From: Nemertoderma westbladi
Lineage: Eukaryota > Xenacoelomorpha > Nemertodermatida > Nemertodermatidae
Assembly: GCA_032718475.1 (NCBI GenBank)
Contig: JAUCBJ010005879.1
Coordinates: 1 to 32,412, forward strand
Direction of reading: 5' to 3'
Length of the DNA stretch: 32,412 nt
Shown: positions 10,208 to 20,162 of the stretch, in pieces
Layout: each line of letters starts with the position of its first letter
Numbering within the stretch: position 1 is the first letter of the stretch
Translations under genes and position numbers: made by a program
Notes under the pieces: generated by a model
Told to the model about the DNA's origin: nothing
Databases searched by the model: none
Seen by the model: the letters and a program-made list of their open reading frames with translations, nothing else

Positions 10208-10645
10208 ATGAGCATAGGAGAGCCCCGATTATCTGAGGGAGAGAGAACGCTTCCACGGACCCCGGACGATATCAATCAAACGATCCGTGAGGCCGCGACG
10301 AGACGGAATCGGCCAGCGACGCCGGATTCGCCGACGAGGGACGATCCGGTAGCTGAAGCGGAGGGCGGCCGTCAACCACGAGGGAGGGACGAGTTGACGC
10401 ATGATGGCGGTCGGAGTACCAAAGTCGCCGGCCAGCCACAGGCCGAGGGCGATGGACGGCCCACCGGAACGGTGACGGTGGAGCCGCCGGTACGACAACG
10501 GACCAGGAGAGGTGGAGGAGTCGGTGAAGAGGACATCGGGACGAGTGATCAGCTACGACAGGCCTACAACGCCGCCAAGAAGCTGCTGAAGGAGGACAGA
10601 GAGGGAGGAAAGGTAGACCAGCCAAAGGCTTACACCAAAGGCTAG
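10208..10645 (+). CDS. ORF A, unknown charged protein of the nested element
   Basis: A 145-residue frame that starts at ATG 10208, shortly after the 5' LTR. It is rich in Arg, Gly, Glu, Pro and Thr and looks disordered, with an amphipathic C-terminal helix (LRQAYNAAKKLLKED). A truncated second copy lies at 22972-23222, in the duplicated leader. It is probably the N-terminal part of gag or a leader ORF. The stop codon TAG is followed directly by a splice-donor-like AG/GTGAGT sequence. I recognise no family. Confidence 0.5.
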   Translation: MSIGEPRLSEGERTLPRTPDDINQTIREAATRRNRPATPDSPTRDDPVAEAEGGRQPRGRDELTHDGGRSTKVAGQPQAEGDGRPTGTVTVEPPVRQRTRRGGGVGEEDIGTSDQLRQAYNAAKKLLKEDREGGKVDQPKAYTKG

Positions 10646-10651
10646 GTGAGT
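10644..10651 (+). promoter_or_regulatory. candidate 5' splice site
   Basis: AG|GTGAGT, a full metazoan donor consensus, directly after the stop of ORF A. It could serve a spliced subgenomic mRNA for the 3' ORF. No matching acceptor was clear near 19140. Confidence 0.3.
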
Positions 10652-10687
10652 CGAATAAACATTTTCGATATTTAGTCCGTTTTGAAC

Positions 10688-11511
10688 ATGGAGAACTGGC
10701 GAGTGAGACAGCGAGGGGGGTCGCCACAGAACTGTTTGAACTGTGGCGATCCGGGGTTATGGAGCCTGAAGTAGTGTACGTAGGGCCATACTTAGTGGAT
10801 GCTAGGGGAATTAAGTTAGTGGGATGGGCGGATCCGCACGAGGGCGAACCTGAGGTTAACCCCGAGGATTCGGTCTCATCGGTTAGAGAGAACCTCAGAA
10901 AGCGGGGGAAAGTTAGTAGGACAGAGAGGCGACGGGAGTCCGTCGTGACCGATCAGTCCGCTACATCCTCCGCAAAAGCAAGAAGAGTGTTAGAGATAGA
11001 TCTGGCGTATGAACTAGACATAGTGGCGCTGGATCAGAAAGAGTTAGAGAGGCAGCTGGATGAGGGAACTGCGTTATTAGAGAAAGAGAGGGAGTTAGCG
11101 AGGGAGTGTAGAGAGAGGGCCGAGAGGGTGGCGAGGAATTGTAGAGAGCAAGAAGAGAGATAGACAAACGAGCGTAAAGAGCGAGAGGCGAAAGTAGAGA
11201 ATGAGCGTAAAGAGCGAGAAGCGAGGATAGAGAGAGAGGCAAATGAGCGTAGAGAGCGGGAGGCGAGGGAGGCAGAATTAGCGAATCAAAGTTTACGAGA
11301 GGATAGAGAGAGAGAGAGAGCGGGAAAGCATATGCGGGATGATATGCATGCCCGGTTAAGGGGGCTTATGCAATACCAGGCAAAGCAAAAGCGCCGATTA
11401 GAACTGGCATAGTTGGGATTATCTGAGAGTGAGGCCGGTTCAGGTAGTATTTATGAGGAGCCCGAAGTAATGGAAACGTTTGTTAATACCCCACTTATAG
11501 GCACCGGATGA
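10688..11511 (+). pseudogene. gag: gag-like coiled-coil segment, broken
   Basis: A frame starts at ATG 10688 with a half zinc-knuckle look (NCLNCGDPG), shifts near 10755, then reads through a long Glu/Arg-rich helical region (about 10980-11400) with heptad-like repeats such as LLEKERELARECRERAERV. In-frame stops at 11161 and 11410 and a final stop at 11509 interrupt it. Part of the helix is encoded by repeated gagcgtaaagagcga units. A coiled coil here would suit particle assembly, but that role is inferred from position between the LTR and the gag core. Confidence 0.55.
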
Positions 11512-11566
11512 CAGACCCAGGACTGGTGTAGCCATACGGGCGGGGGGAGGGGGGGGGGGGGGGGTA

Positions 11567-12164
11567 ATAATAATACTTTGGAAGACATTAATATTAATAG
11601 TACCGTATTGGACAACCCTAATCAAACTTTCGTTGCAGGAAATAATGTTTTACCCAGTAATAATAACTTTAAAATGTACAAAATAATCCAAATAATAATT
11701 TAAATCCAAATATACAAAGTAATACAAATAATCCTAACTTAAATATACAAAGTAATTCAAATAATTCTAATTTAAATATGCAGAATATTCTAAATAATAA
11801 TCCTGATTCAGAACAAAATAATTTAAATAATTTAGATGATAATATTGTTGGTAACGGTGCTATTAATACGAACGCAGGAAACATAGGTGGTCCGACCAGC
11901 GAGAGCATGCAAGTTAGTTCACAGGGAGTAGCGGGGGTGAGTCACCCCGACGGGAGCCTGCAAGGCCACGTAGTTAGGCAGGGAGCAACGGGGGTGAGTC
12001 ACCCCGACGGGAGCCTGCAAGGCCACGCAGTAGTAGAGGGAGAGGCGGGGGTGAATAGACCCAGCCACAGTAGAGACAACGCGTCGACTAGAGAGGGGCG
12101 TAGAAGCGAAGTAGGAGGTAGTGAAATAATAGGTGGCGAGTGGGACGCGGCACCCAACGACTGA
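11567..12164 (+). pseudogene. Asn-rich low-complexity segment of gag region
   Basis: Open mainly at 11778-12164. The first part is dominated by Asn codons (aat/aac repeats). The second has two copies of a 57-bp unit (about 11933-12046) encoding a VSHPDGSLQGH-type repeat. A poly-G run (11537-11564) precedes it and probably caused a frame slip. No family recognised. Confidence 0.45.
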
Positions 12165-12233
12165 GAATAGTAGGGGGATTATGAATATCCCCAGCAGTAT
12201 CCAACCGGCTAGAGAGAGAGAGAGGTTGGCGCC

Positions 12234-12437
12234 ATGAGCGGGCGAGCGACAAGACGTCGAGCCCAGTCGGAAGACGGAAGAAGAACAGTGGAGTTTAACC
12301 GGGAGGTCGAAGAGAGATCTCATGAGCAGGAACGCTACACTGAAGAGAGAAGAAGTGAAGAGAATAGAAGAAGCGTTGCTACGAGCAACCGGAGAGCGAG
12401 GACGGACAGCAAACCATCGGTAGTGGAGATGGAGTGA
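12234..12437 (+). pseudogene. Arg/Glu-rich ORF fragment
   Basis: ATG at 12234 opens 67 residues that are very rich in Arg and Glu (EERSHEQERYTEERRSEENR), again coiled-coil or disordered. It lies between the Asn-rich segment and the gag core and is probably part of the same decayed gag. No domain recognised. Confidence 0.35.
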
Positions 12438-13129
12438 GAGAGTCAGTGGGGTCGAACTCCGGGAGATTGCCGTCACCCCGGAGAGACGCAGCCTGGCGAG
12501 ATATATCATACGCTGGGAGAGGGGTACAGGATGTACCGGTATGAGGACGAGAACAGGAGAGGGGATTGAAGAGAAACTTCCCGACGGGATGTAGCTGCCG
12601 ATCGAGATTACGGTAGTCGTGGGGAGGACTTCTTGGAATATTTGACAAGATTAAACTTTGGTCCGGAAGGACACAGGCAGACTGCAGGACATACTGTAGG
12701 CCTTAATGCACATACTATAGGCCATGCTGGGAGATATAGTGTAGGCAATAGGGTAGCGCGAACAACGGGATTAGATCCAGAAGTACATACCAGTAGGTAG
12801 GCAGGAAGTGGATAGGCCTATACCGGTACCTGCACAGTAGTATGACTATAATATGCAGTGACATAACATATACCCAGGGGAGGGGGGAGTTATTGCAGAT
12901 AGGTGTATGGGCCCCAATATATTAACATCAACCCTAGTACCAAACATAACACTGGTGGGGGGGGGGGGGGCAGGGTGACATTCCCCCCATTACAATATCA
13001 ACAATACACTCAACCGGGAATAAGAACATCGATCCCCCTGGACCAGAACAGGTCATGCGACACGGAGATATGGAGGGGCCGTTACCCCCAATGATATATC
13101 CGACGCAGAAAAAATCAACAGGCCCGACG
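12438..13129. other. decayed gag region without clear frame
   Basis: Purine-rich, with scattered stops in all frames, a repeated cata-ctgtaggcc motif (about 12688-12750) and a 14-G run (12957-12970). Probably the eroded middle of gag. Confidence 0.35.
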
Positions 13130-13910
13130 GCGGACCGCACCCAACAGGAGAGTCTGTACAGCATCCCTCGAACCCATTGAAAGCACAGGCGATGGGAATG
13201 GCAACACTTATCAATGCGCTCAAGACCAGGATCGAGCTACCACCAGTTGAGCCATTTATATTCGACGGAAGCAGACCGGAAGAATACCTGCAATTCCGAC
13301 GCATGTACAGCAACGAAATCTTAACTAAGAACCTGATGCAGGCGGAGTGCCTAAAATATTTACAGGTATACACAGGAGGCCCAGCGTACGACATCGTGAG
13401 GCAGTATCAGGGCATATGGACAGGGAATATGGACACCCTGCCAAGATCATCCGGCAGACCTTGAGGGGAATAACAGTGGGTGGCCTCCAGGATAACCCTG
13501 TTAGTATAAAGACCTTCGCGAATAAGGTCGAGAAGGCGTTAATCGTGCTGAAGACGCTAGACACGCCATACGAACTCAACGCATCGAATAACATCACCAC
13601 GATAGCGCAGGCAATGCCAATCTGGCTATGGAATAAATGGAGGAAGATCGCCTTCTCCACCCGGGGGAAGAAAGGTGTGGAACCGGGCCTAGAGGAAATG
13701 TCGAACTTCCTCAATTACGAAGCGGAGTTGATCATGGACCAAGTCTATAGCGAGGATAGTCTGGGGAGGGTGCCAAAGAGCGAATATAACAGGCCGAAAC
13801 CAGAACATAATGCGGCGAATGCATTACCAAAGCTTAGACAATCGCTGCCATACGCGGCGACGCAGGGGACTGCTAGTCCACATATAGCCGGGGGTAGGGC
13901 CACACCATAA
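13130..13910 (+). pseudogene. gag: BEL/Pao gag core (DUF1759-like)
   Basis: Frame 13130-13464 and, after a frameshift near 13425, frame 13430-13910. It reads as the BEL/Pao gag core: the entry segment LPPVEPFIFDGSRPEEYLQF, the segment LKYLQVYTGGPAYDIV, then YGHPAKIIRQTLRG and LDTPYELNASNNITTIAQ, and a KWRKIAF segment. This protein forms the particle that packages element RNA. The gag zinc knuckles and the protease that should follow are absent: the frame ends at 13910 and a LINE fragment lies there instead. Confidence 0.75.
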
Positions 13911-13940
13911 TAATGATACATACAACATAATGATGATGGG

Positions 13941-14640
13941 GTGATGATATCTCCACCTACTGGCTCCAGAAGTCGAGGAAATCCTGCCAAGTACCTAACT
14001 GATCTAGACTTTGCTGATGACTTAGGAGTACTCTCAGAATCACTAGAGGGAGCCCAACGGCTCCTCAGCTCATTAGAACATGCTGCTTCTAGTGATGGTC
14101 TTTTGATTAACTCCAGAAAGACCAAAACTTTTGACAGTTAACTTTGAAAGTCCTCAGCAAGTCTCTGATCGGATGAGCATAAGCTCAAAAGATGGTATGC
14201 TTGAGCATATGGATGACTTCTGTTACCTGGGATCATGGATCCGGAAGTCAGGTGAGGACCTTCGAATATGTAAGGGAAAGGCATGGGCAGCCTTGAATAG
14301 GCTTTCCAGGATTTGGAAGTCAACGAGAATTAATCGGAAACTTAAGGTCCAATTATTTAGAGCAGCAGTAGTTCCAGTACTCTTCTATGGGAGTCCATGC
14401 TGGGCTCTAACTGCTGAGGACACCAAATCTCTGGATGGCACATTCACAAGAATGTTACGACGGGTTCATTGTGTCAAGTACAATGCACACAATGTATAAT
14501 CTTGTACTTTGGCAGCCTCATGGAGTGAATAAGCATGGTGGACAGCCCACGACTTTCTTGAGACGCATCTTAACCCTATCCATACCGGGGTACTTTAGAC
14601 GCTCAAACTACCGGGGGGGGGGGGGGGGGGGACTTTTGTG
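13941..14640 (+). pseudogene. LINE reverse transcriptase C-terminal fragment
   Basis: Two frames (13941-14141 and 14131-14499) give the end of a non-LTR reverse transcriptase: the catalytic FADD box at 14010-14021, NSRKTK, then the thumb and connection region with FCYLGSWI, RLSRIWKS and VPVLFYG, and RMLRRV. The rest to about 14640 reads as its frameshifted tail and includes a 19-G run (14613-14631). It is 5' truncated, as is usual for LINEs. It sits where protease and the first part of RT of the nested element should be, so insertion was accompanied by, or followed by, a deletion. Clade not assigned. Confidence 0.75.
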
Positions 14641-14719
14641 GACGTAAATGGACAGGACCTACTACCTGCCACTTCATGTGGCTTTAGACCCAATATTGGT
14701 CTGCTATTGGTCAATATTA

Positions 14720-15389
14720 GAAGGGTAAACTGCGGATGGTGGTTGACGCATCGGCTAAAACCAATGGCAAGAGCCTAAACGACTATCTGCTGGAGAGCCC
14801 CAATATTTACAACTCGGGGATAGAGGTCTTGTTGAGATTTAGGAATGGGAGGCACGCCTTCACATGCGACATCGAAGGCATGTTCAACCAAGTCCGTGTG
14901 ACGGAAGAGGACAGCGACAGCCAGCGCTTCCTATGGTACAACGGCGACGAGGAACCGTCGGCGATACCGATGTACAAAATGGTGGTGCGGAACATGGGGG
15001 CCAAGTCGTCCTCATTTACGACGACCATGGCTGTTAGAGATACGGTAGAGGGGAAAGAGGGAAAGTACAGTGCCAGAGCGATCGACATGATTCGACACGG
15101 CTTCTATGTAGACGATGGGATGGAATCTGGAAATACGGTTGAAGAATTACTGGAGACAGGGCGCGAGGTTCGCAACATCCTGAAAGGATCCGGATTTAAC
15201 CTGACTAAGTTCCAATCCAGCTCAGAGGAGTTCATGAGAGCCATAGAAGACAGGTGGCCAGAGTCGACCATGGACAACCCCACAACAGCCAAGGGACATG
15301 ACATGGCGAACAAGAGAGTGGAGTCTCAGCAGAAGGCGCTGGGGATTGTGTGGAACCCGGAGACTGACGAGTTCATGTGTCATACATAG
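14720..15389 (+). pseudogene. pol: BEL/Pao reverse transcriptase, N-terminally truncated
   Basis: The frame shows RMVVDASAKTNGKSLNDYLL, then CDIEGMFNQV with the first catalytic Asp (about 14868), and HGFYVDDGMES with the YVDD box at 15105-15116. This is BEL/Pao RT, which copies element RNA into DNA. The protease and fingers region before RMVVD is lost at the LINE junction. A stop at 15387 follows a frameshift; the sequence goes on in another frame. Homology sets the start; there is no true initiator. Confidence 0.85.
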
Positions 15390-16249
15390 CAAGGTTATAC
15401 GATCCCTTAGGCCTAGCATCCCCATTGTTAGTCAAGGGGAGCAGATACTAAAGAAAGTATATAAGTTAAAGGACGAGTGGGATACGGAGGTCCCAGAAGA
15501 AATAAGCAAACAGTGGAGTAAGTTGACGGGGAGTTTAGAACAGATGGGGACGTTCAGCATGCCACCCATGTATTTTCCGGACAGGGACATGACGGATCTG
15601 GACCTACACATGTTCTCCGATGCATCATTGGAAGCATATGGAGCGGCACTCTCTCTACCTGGTACAGCGAAAGGGGGCTCATATGCCCAGACTTGCATTC
15701 AGTAAAGCAAAGTCGACACCACCAGATTCAGCATCAGTCCTGAAACTCGAGTTGACAGCTGCGAGATTAGGAGTAAGGGCCACAGCCTACTTGATGGACA
15801 CTATACCCAACATAGTGGAGACACACTACTGGACGGACTCCATGGTTGTGCTGGGCTGGCTGCATAACGAGAAGACGAGATACCCTATATTCGTCGCAAA
15901 TAGGGTAGATGAGATAAGGGCGACAACTGACTTGGAAAGGTGGCACTACTGCCCTACATGCGACAACCCAGCAGACTTGTTATCGAGGGGCGTGGCACGC
16001 CACACTTTCTCAAAGAAGGAAGTGTTGTGGCAGCACGGGCCACACTTCCTGAATTATAGATCGGCCTGGCCACCAATGAAGAAGGTGGACCCGGGCTCAG
16101 AGGAAAGAGCACCAGAAGAAGAGGGAGAAGATTCAGAAGGAGAAGAGATATATAGTCAGATGCTGAGGGAGGTCAAAGAGGTGCCACCGAAATCAGAAAA
16201 GCCATGCGACAACCCGATGGATAGGTTACTCAGCTACAGCTCCAGCTAG
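15390..16249 (+). pseudogene. pol: BEL/Pao RT connection, RNase H and linker, broken
   Basis: Three frames are needed. About 15390-15436 carries YDPLGLASPLLVKG. 15430-15670 carries the region up to MFSDASLEAYGAA, with the first RNase H Asp at 15619. 15680-16249 carries LKLELTAARL (catalytic Glu) and YWTDSMVVLGWL (catalytic Asp), then FVANRVDEIR and NPADLLSRGV. The active-site residues are kept, but frameshifts near 15387, 15440 and 15675 and a TAG at 16247 break it. RNase H removes the RNA template during DNA synthesis. Confidence 0.8.
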
Positions 16250-16826
16250 TATAAGACCAAGAAGTTGGTAGTGTACTGGAGGGCCTACGGGGATTTCCTC
16301 AAGAGAGTTGGCAAGGACGCCCAGAGGAAAACAAACATCGATCTGGAGGGAGCGGCCAAGGCCGTAATACGGTACGAGCAGAGAAAGAACTACGCCGACG
16401 AAGTGGATCGAGTTAGCAAGCAAAAACATCTTCGTCGGGACAGCGAGCTCAACACGCTGTCACCACAACTAAATGATGATGGGATTCTGGTGATGAACTC
16501 CAGAGTGTGAACAACAACAGCCCAATCATCCCACCAAAACCCGTAATCATTCCCAACAAATCGCCGGTAGTCCACCAGATCATTTGGGACTCCCACAAGT
16601 CGATATTACATGGAGGCACCAACCAGACCCACACAGAGATACGGAGGACTTTCTGGATCACGCAGCTAAGGAAGAAGGTGAAGGCGGTAGTGGGGCAGTG
16701 CCAGACCTGCCGACGGACAAGAAAGGAGGGGGCCGTACAGGAGATGGCGCCATTACCGGCCAGTAGGGTGAGACAGCACGACCTGCCATTCCCACACTGC
16801 GGTGTAGACATGTTCGGGCTGATTAA
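16250..16826 (+). pseudogene. pol: BEL/Pao integrase N-terminal part (nested element)
   Basis: Continues the RNase H frame after the TAG, then shifts frame near 16507. It holds the run-up LNTLSPQLNDDGILVMNSRV and the H2C2 zinc domain (His in DSHKSILHGG, Cys in CQTCRR), then GVDMFG with the first catalytic Asp at 16807. It is interrupted at 16826 by the TTAA MITE. Confidence 0.85.
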
Positions 16827-17551
16827 GGGGGGTGGTACACCATTTTCGGACAACTCTTCGATTTATCACTCTCAGCATTTCAAAATTTTTTGATTTTGGC
16901 TATAATTTGGAATATAGGTGCCTAAGATGCTATTCTACATGATAGGTTAGAAAAAAATTTTTTTTCGCTATTTAATATTAGTTAATACCAGTTAACAATA
17001 AAAAAAACTTGGTTGCTCTTAAAACCCTAAGGCTTTTACAGTTTTGAATCTAATCACGTGAAAGTTTTTTTATATGATAGATCAAAGATGGGGCAACATA
17101 ACTATCAGGCGAAATTTTGTGAAAATAATTCTGCGCCGCTAGGTGGCGCTGCAAATTTAGGCTAAATTTTTAGGTTTGTTATAAATAGTATTAAATTTTA
17201 TTAACAAATAATTTCGAAAAGTTGTCTGATACTTTTATGCAGGGTGGCTATCTAGACACCCACTGGAAGTTTCAGACTAATTGCTCAAAAATTGTAGAAG
17301 TTGTAGGGTTTTGAAGTTGACAATTTCATAAAAAAAATATTTGGAGATAATCTACCTTTCATTATACATAGTAATAGTAATTTCAATAGGAATCCCTAAA
17401 TAGAAATTGGTATAACTGGAAAACTAAATGAGCTATTAAATAGCGGTTTTCAGATTAGGAAACACCATTCAATGGTGCATTATAGTAGACCATAAAAAAA
17501 TTCGACATATTTTTGACCAAAATGGTGCACCCCCCCCCCCCCCCCCCCACC
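16827..17551. mobile_element. TTAA-flanked MITE, piggyBac-like, 725 bp
   Basis: Flanked by TTAA on both sides (16823-16826 and 17552-17555), the target duplication typical of piggyBac elements. Ends are inverted: gtggtacaccatttt on the left and the reverse complement of aaaatggtgcacc on the right, with an extended C run (17530-17548). The interior is AT-rich and non-coding. MITE plus one TTAA is 729 bp, a multiple of 3, so the integrase frame is the same on both sides. Confidence 0.85.
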
Positions 17552-18441
17552 TTAAGATCAAGGTGATGCGACACACGGAGAAACGCTACGGCATCATCTT
17601 CGTATGCAACAACACGAGGGAGGTAGGAATAGAACTCGCACAGGATGCTACGGCATCGGCATTCATTAATGCCTTAGAGAGATTTAGAGACCGCAAAGGT
17701 GGAACAATCGCGGTGATTTATTCAGACAATGGGACCAACTTCGTGGGAGCGGAGAACGAGTTGGCAGAGGCCTTTGACATCCTAGAGGGAGACGATGTCA
17801 GGGCGGCAATGAGGAGGTGGCAGGTGAAATGGGAAAGGAGGACGCCGTATGTGCCACATACTTTAGGATGTGTCGAGAGGCTTGTGGGTAGTTCTAAATG
17901 TCTGATGACGAAATTGATGAACACCCACATGGTCACAGAGGACATACTAAGAACAGTGCTAGCTAAGTGTGAGGGAATCATTAATAGCAGACCGCTATAC
18001 CCGGAGAATGACGACCCGGAATCACTAGACGTGCTAACACCGGGTCACTTTCTGATGGAAAGGCTGGCGACCATCGACATGCGGGGTGTAGACCCAGATG
18101 ACATACACTCCCGACAGAGTTGGAAGGTCGCCAAGGCGATAAGCACCGAGTATTGGAGACGGTGGAGAAGGTGGGTAGAGGAATACCTCCCCACATTACA
18201 CAGGAGGAGTAAGTGGAGAAACACCACTAGGGAGTTGAAGAAGGGTGACTTGGTGATCGTCACTGACGACACAATCATCAATAACCATTGGAGGCTAGCG
18301 AGAGTGGTAGACACTTACCCCAACGAGGACGGAAGAGTCCGATCGGTGGAAGTGCGGATTGGAGGCAAGATAGGAGCAAAGGACAGGAAGATCTACAGGA
18401 GGGCTGTAGGGAAGTGCTGCCTATTAGAAGGGGCACCATAG
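17552..18441 (+). pseudogene. pol: BEL/Pao integrase C-terminal part (nested element)
   Basis: A 290-residue open stretch. The second catalytic Asp is in VIYSDNGTNF (17725) and the Glu in TLGCVERLVGS (17875), 49 residues apart. Then come NSRPLYP, LTPGHFL and the C-terminal domain with LKKGDLVIV, NNHWRLARV and the terminal beta strands. This half is intact; only the N-terminal side is broken by the MITE and frameshifts. The stop at 18439 ends pol. Confidence 0.9.
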
Positions 18442-18599
18442 AGTTTAGTCGTCCAAGTGTTGGACTTAGGGGTGGGATTGAGGGCGAGACGCCCTTCCCA
18501 CACAAATATATAAAAAAAAATAATAAAAATAAAAGAAGTGAAATAAAGAAAGGGTTAGAAAGAGAAAGTAATAGTAGATAGTATGTAGTAGTAAGTAAG
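18442..18599. other. post-pol spacer, AT-rich part
   Basis: Non-coding stretch after pol with atatataaaaaaaaataataaa near 18508-18530 (TATA- or poly(A)-signal-like). Confidence 0.4.
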
Positions 18600-18965
18600 T
18601 AGGCAGATAGAGGTATAGGGAGTGTGGTATATAGGCATACCACGGGAGTAAGAGGGCACATAGTACCATTAGTAGGTAGATAGAGGCATAGGGAGTGTGG
18701 TATATAAGCATACCACGGGAGTAAGACGGTACATAGTACCGTTAGTAGGTAGTTAGAGGCATAGGGAGTGTGGTATATAGGCATACCACGGGAGTAAGAG
18801 GGTACATAGTACCGTTAGTAGGTAGTTAGAGGTATAGGGAGTGTGGTATATAGGCATACCACGGGAGTAAGAGGGTACATAGTACCGTTAGTAGGTAGTT
18901 AGAAGTATAGGGGGTGTGGTATATAAACATACCACAGGAGTAAGAGTGTACATAGTACCGTTAGA
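18600..18965. repeat. 73-bp tandem repeats, five copies
   Basis: The markers agtgtggtat at 18621, 18694, 18767 and 18840, and ggtgtggtat at 18913, are exactly 73 bp apart. Each unit holds a perfect 7-bp stem hairpin, gtggtat-ataggc-ataccac (first at 18624-18643), and a tagtacc-ttagtaggtag segment. The last unit is the most diverged. Confidence 0.95.
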
Positions 18966-19140
18966 GTTGGTGTTAGTAGAGTTAGTAGAGTTAGTAGAGT
19001 TAGTAGATTTAGAGGGTTAGTAGAGTTAGTAGAGTTAGTAGAGTTAGAGGGTTAGTAGAGTTAGAGGGTTAGTAGAGTTAGTAGAGTTAGCATAGTTAGT
19101 ATAGTTAGTAGAGTCAGCAGAGTTAGTAGAGTTAGTAGTA
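18966..19140. repeat. 9-bp minisatellite (gttagtaga)n
   Basis: About 18 units of gttagtaga and close variants (gttagaggg, gttagcata), directly upstream of the 3' ORF. Probably grew from the gttagtag segment of the 73-bp units. Confidence 0.9.
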
Positions 19141-19154
19141 AGAGAGTGGAGAGT

Positions 19155-20162
19155 ATGATATGTAAATATATCATAAGAGTAGTGGTGATAGGGACACGGG
19201 ACACCGTTGCAGACAACGCGATCCTCGAGCATTTCCACGACGTAGTGAAAGTAGACGAGGCAAAGTTCGGGATACCGAAGTATCCGAGGGAACCACCAAG
19301 AAAGGACTGGAGGAGGTTCGTAGAGTCCTTGAACAGGGGAGGATACATGGTCCTAGACGACGAAGGGACTGTGGAGGATGAAGAGGGTTTGAGAAGAGGG
19401 TCGGCGGGGTCGGCCAGAACCATACTACTGCATTTGGCTGCGCCAAATGGAGACATATTCCTATTCGATCTAGGAACGTATCGGAAGAAGAGCGGGCCGA
19501 AATTAAACCGGTTGCCATGGGCGGTGCAGAACCTAGTAAGGGAGAAGTCAACGATGAAGGTGGGATTGGCGATCCGCGACGATGCGGAGATGATCGTCAG
19601 ACCGGAGACCCCCAACCTCCTGGACATGCAAGCAGTCTACATGGCCATGACAGGGCCAGACGGGTTGGGATTGGTAGAGAAGACAGGACATTGCGGAGCA
19701 GTGGCGATGGGCCAGCTCATGGGGCTCATCTGCCACAAGCCGATGAAATGGGGTAAATTCAGGGAGGTGTATGGAGCGGAGCTGGCGAACTCGCTGAAGT
19801 GGGGAGTGAGGCCAGGGAAACAGGAGGTGTATCAGTTCTGGAGAGGAGCGATAAAGATATATCAGAAGCGATATATCCTACAGGAGGATTGGATAATGAT
19901 AGGTTTGCTAAACCTATTCATGGCCGTGGTTATCGGAAGAGAGCCAACGTCGTTTCTGCTAGCAGGATCACCCCTGAACTACAGAAGAACCTTCAAGGTG
20001 CACTTCGAAGGTCTGGCAGACCACCCGGGGCTGAAGGGCGAGTCAGTATACTACAACTGCCGGCATCTAGTAGACAGGGAGGTGGATACACCATATCAGA
20101 GGTGGGAGAAGCTGGAGGCGGATAGACTGGAGGAGAAGCGACTGGAAGAAGTCACCAGATGA
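19155..20162 (+). CDS. DEDD-type 3'-5' exonuclease domain, 3' ORF of nested element
   Basis: ATG at 19155 opens 335 residues to a TGA. Family call by motif reading: exonuclease I as D-x-E-G in MVLDDEGTV (D at 19356); then ARTILLHLAAP and DIFLFDLG, the usual second and third strands; then PWAVQNLV and MKVGLAIRDDAEM, matching the K-x-G-x5-D motif of RNase D/WRN/EXD1-like enzymes (D at 19581); then LLDMQAV, where relatives have DTQ; then QKRYILQEDW, a candidate for the Tyr-acid motif (Tyr 19872, Glu 19884). Such enzymes remove nucleotides from 3' ends. The same frame continues past the TGA into zinc knuckles, so this is probably the N-terminal part of one larger protein. It follows pol after a repeat-rich spacer. 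Confidence 0.65.
   Translation: MICKYIIRVVVIGTRDTVADNAILEHFHDVVKVDEAKFGIPKYPREPPRKDWRRFVESLNRGGYMVLDDEGTVEDEEGLRRGSAGSARTILLHLAAPNGDIFLFDLGTYRKKSGPKLNRLPWAVQNLVREKSTMKVGLAIRDDAEMIVRPETPNLLDMQAVYMAMTGPDGLGLVEKTGHCGAVAMGQLMGLICHKPMKWGKFREVYGAELANSLKWGVRPGKQEVYQFWRGAIKIYQKRYILQEDWIMIGLLNLFMAVVIGREPTSFLLAGSPLNYRRTFKVHFEGLADHPGLKGESVYYNCRHLVDREVDTPYQRWEKLEADRLEEKRLEEVTR

Noticed and set aside
10005-10211. 68-residue frame repeated at 22769-22975
   Set aside because: It lies across the LTR and leader; the repeat reflects LTR duplication, not protein conservation.
18278-18784. Minus-strand open frame of 168 residues with repeated segments
   Set aside because: Antisense to the integrase end and the 73-bp repeats; the apparent repeats come from the tandem DNA.
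19155-20162. Envelope protein of the nested element (usual identity of a 3' ORF)
   Set aside because: No signal peptide or membrane segments; motifs fit an exonuclease, and the same frame leads into CCHC knuckles.
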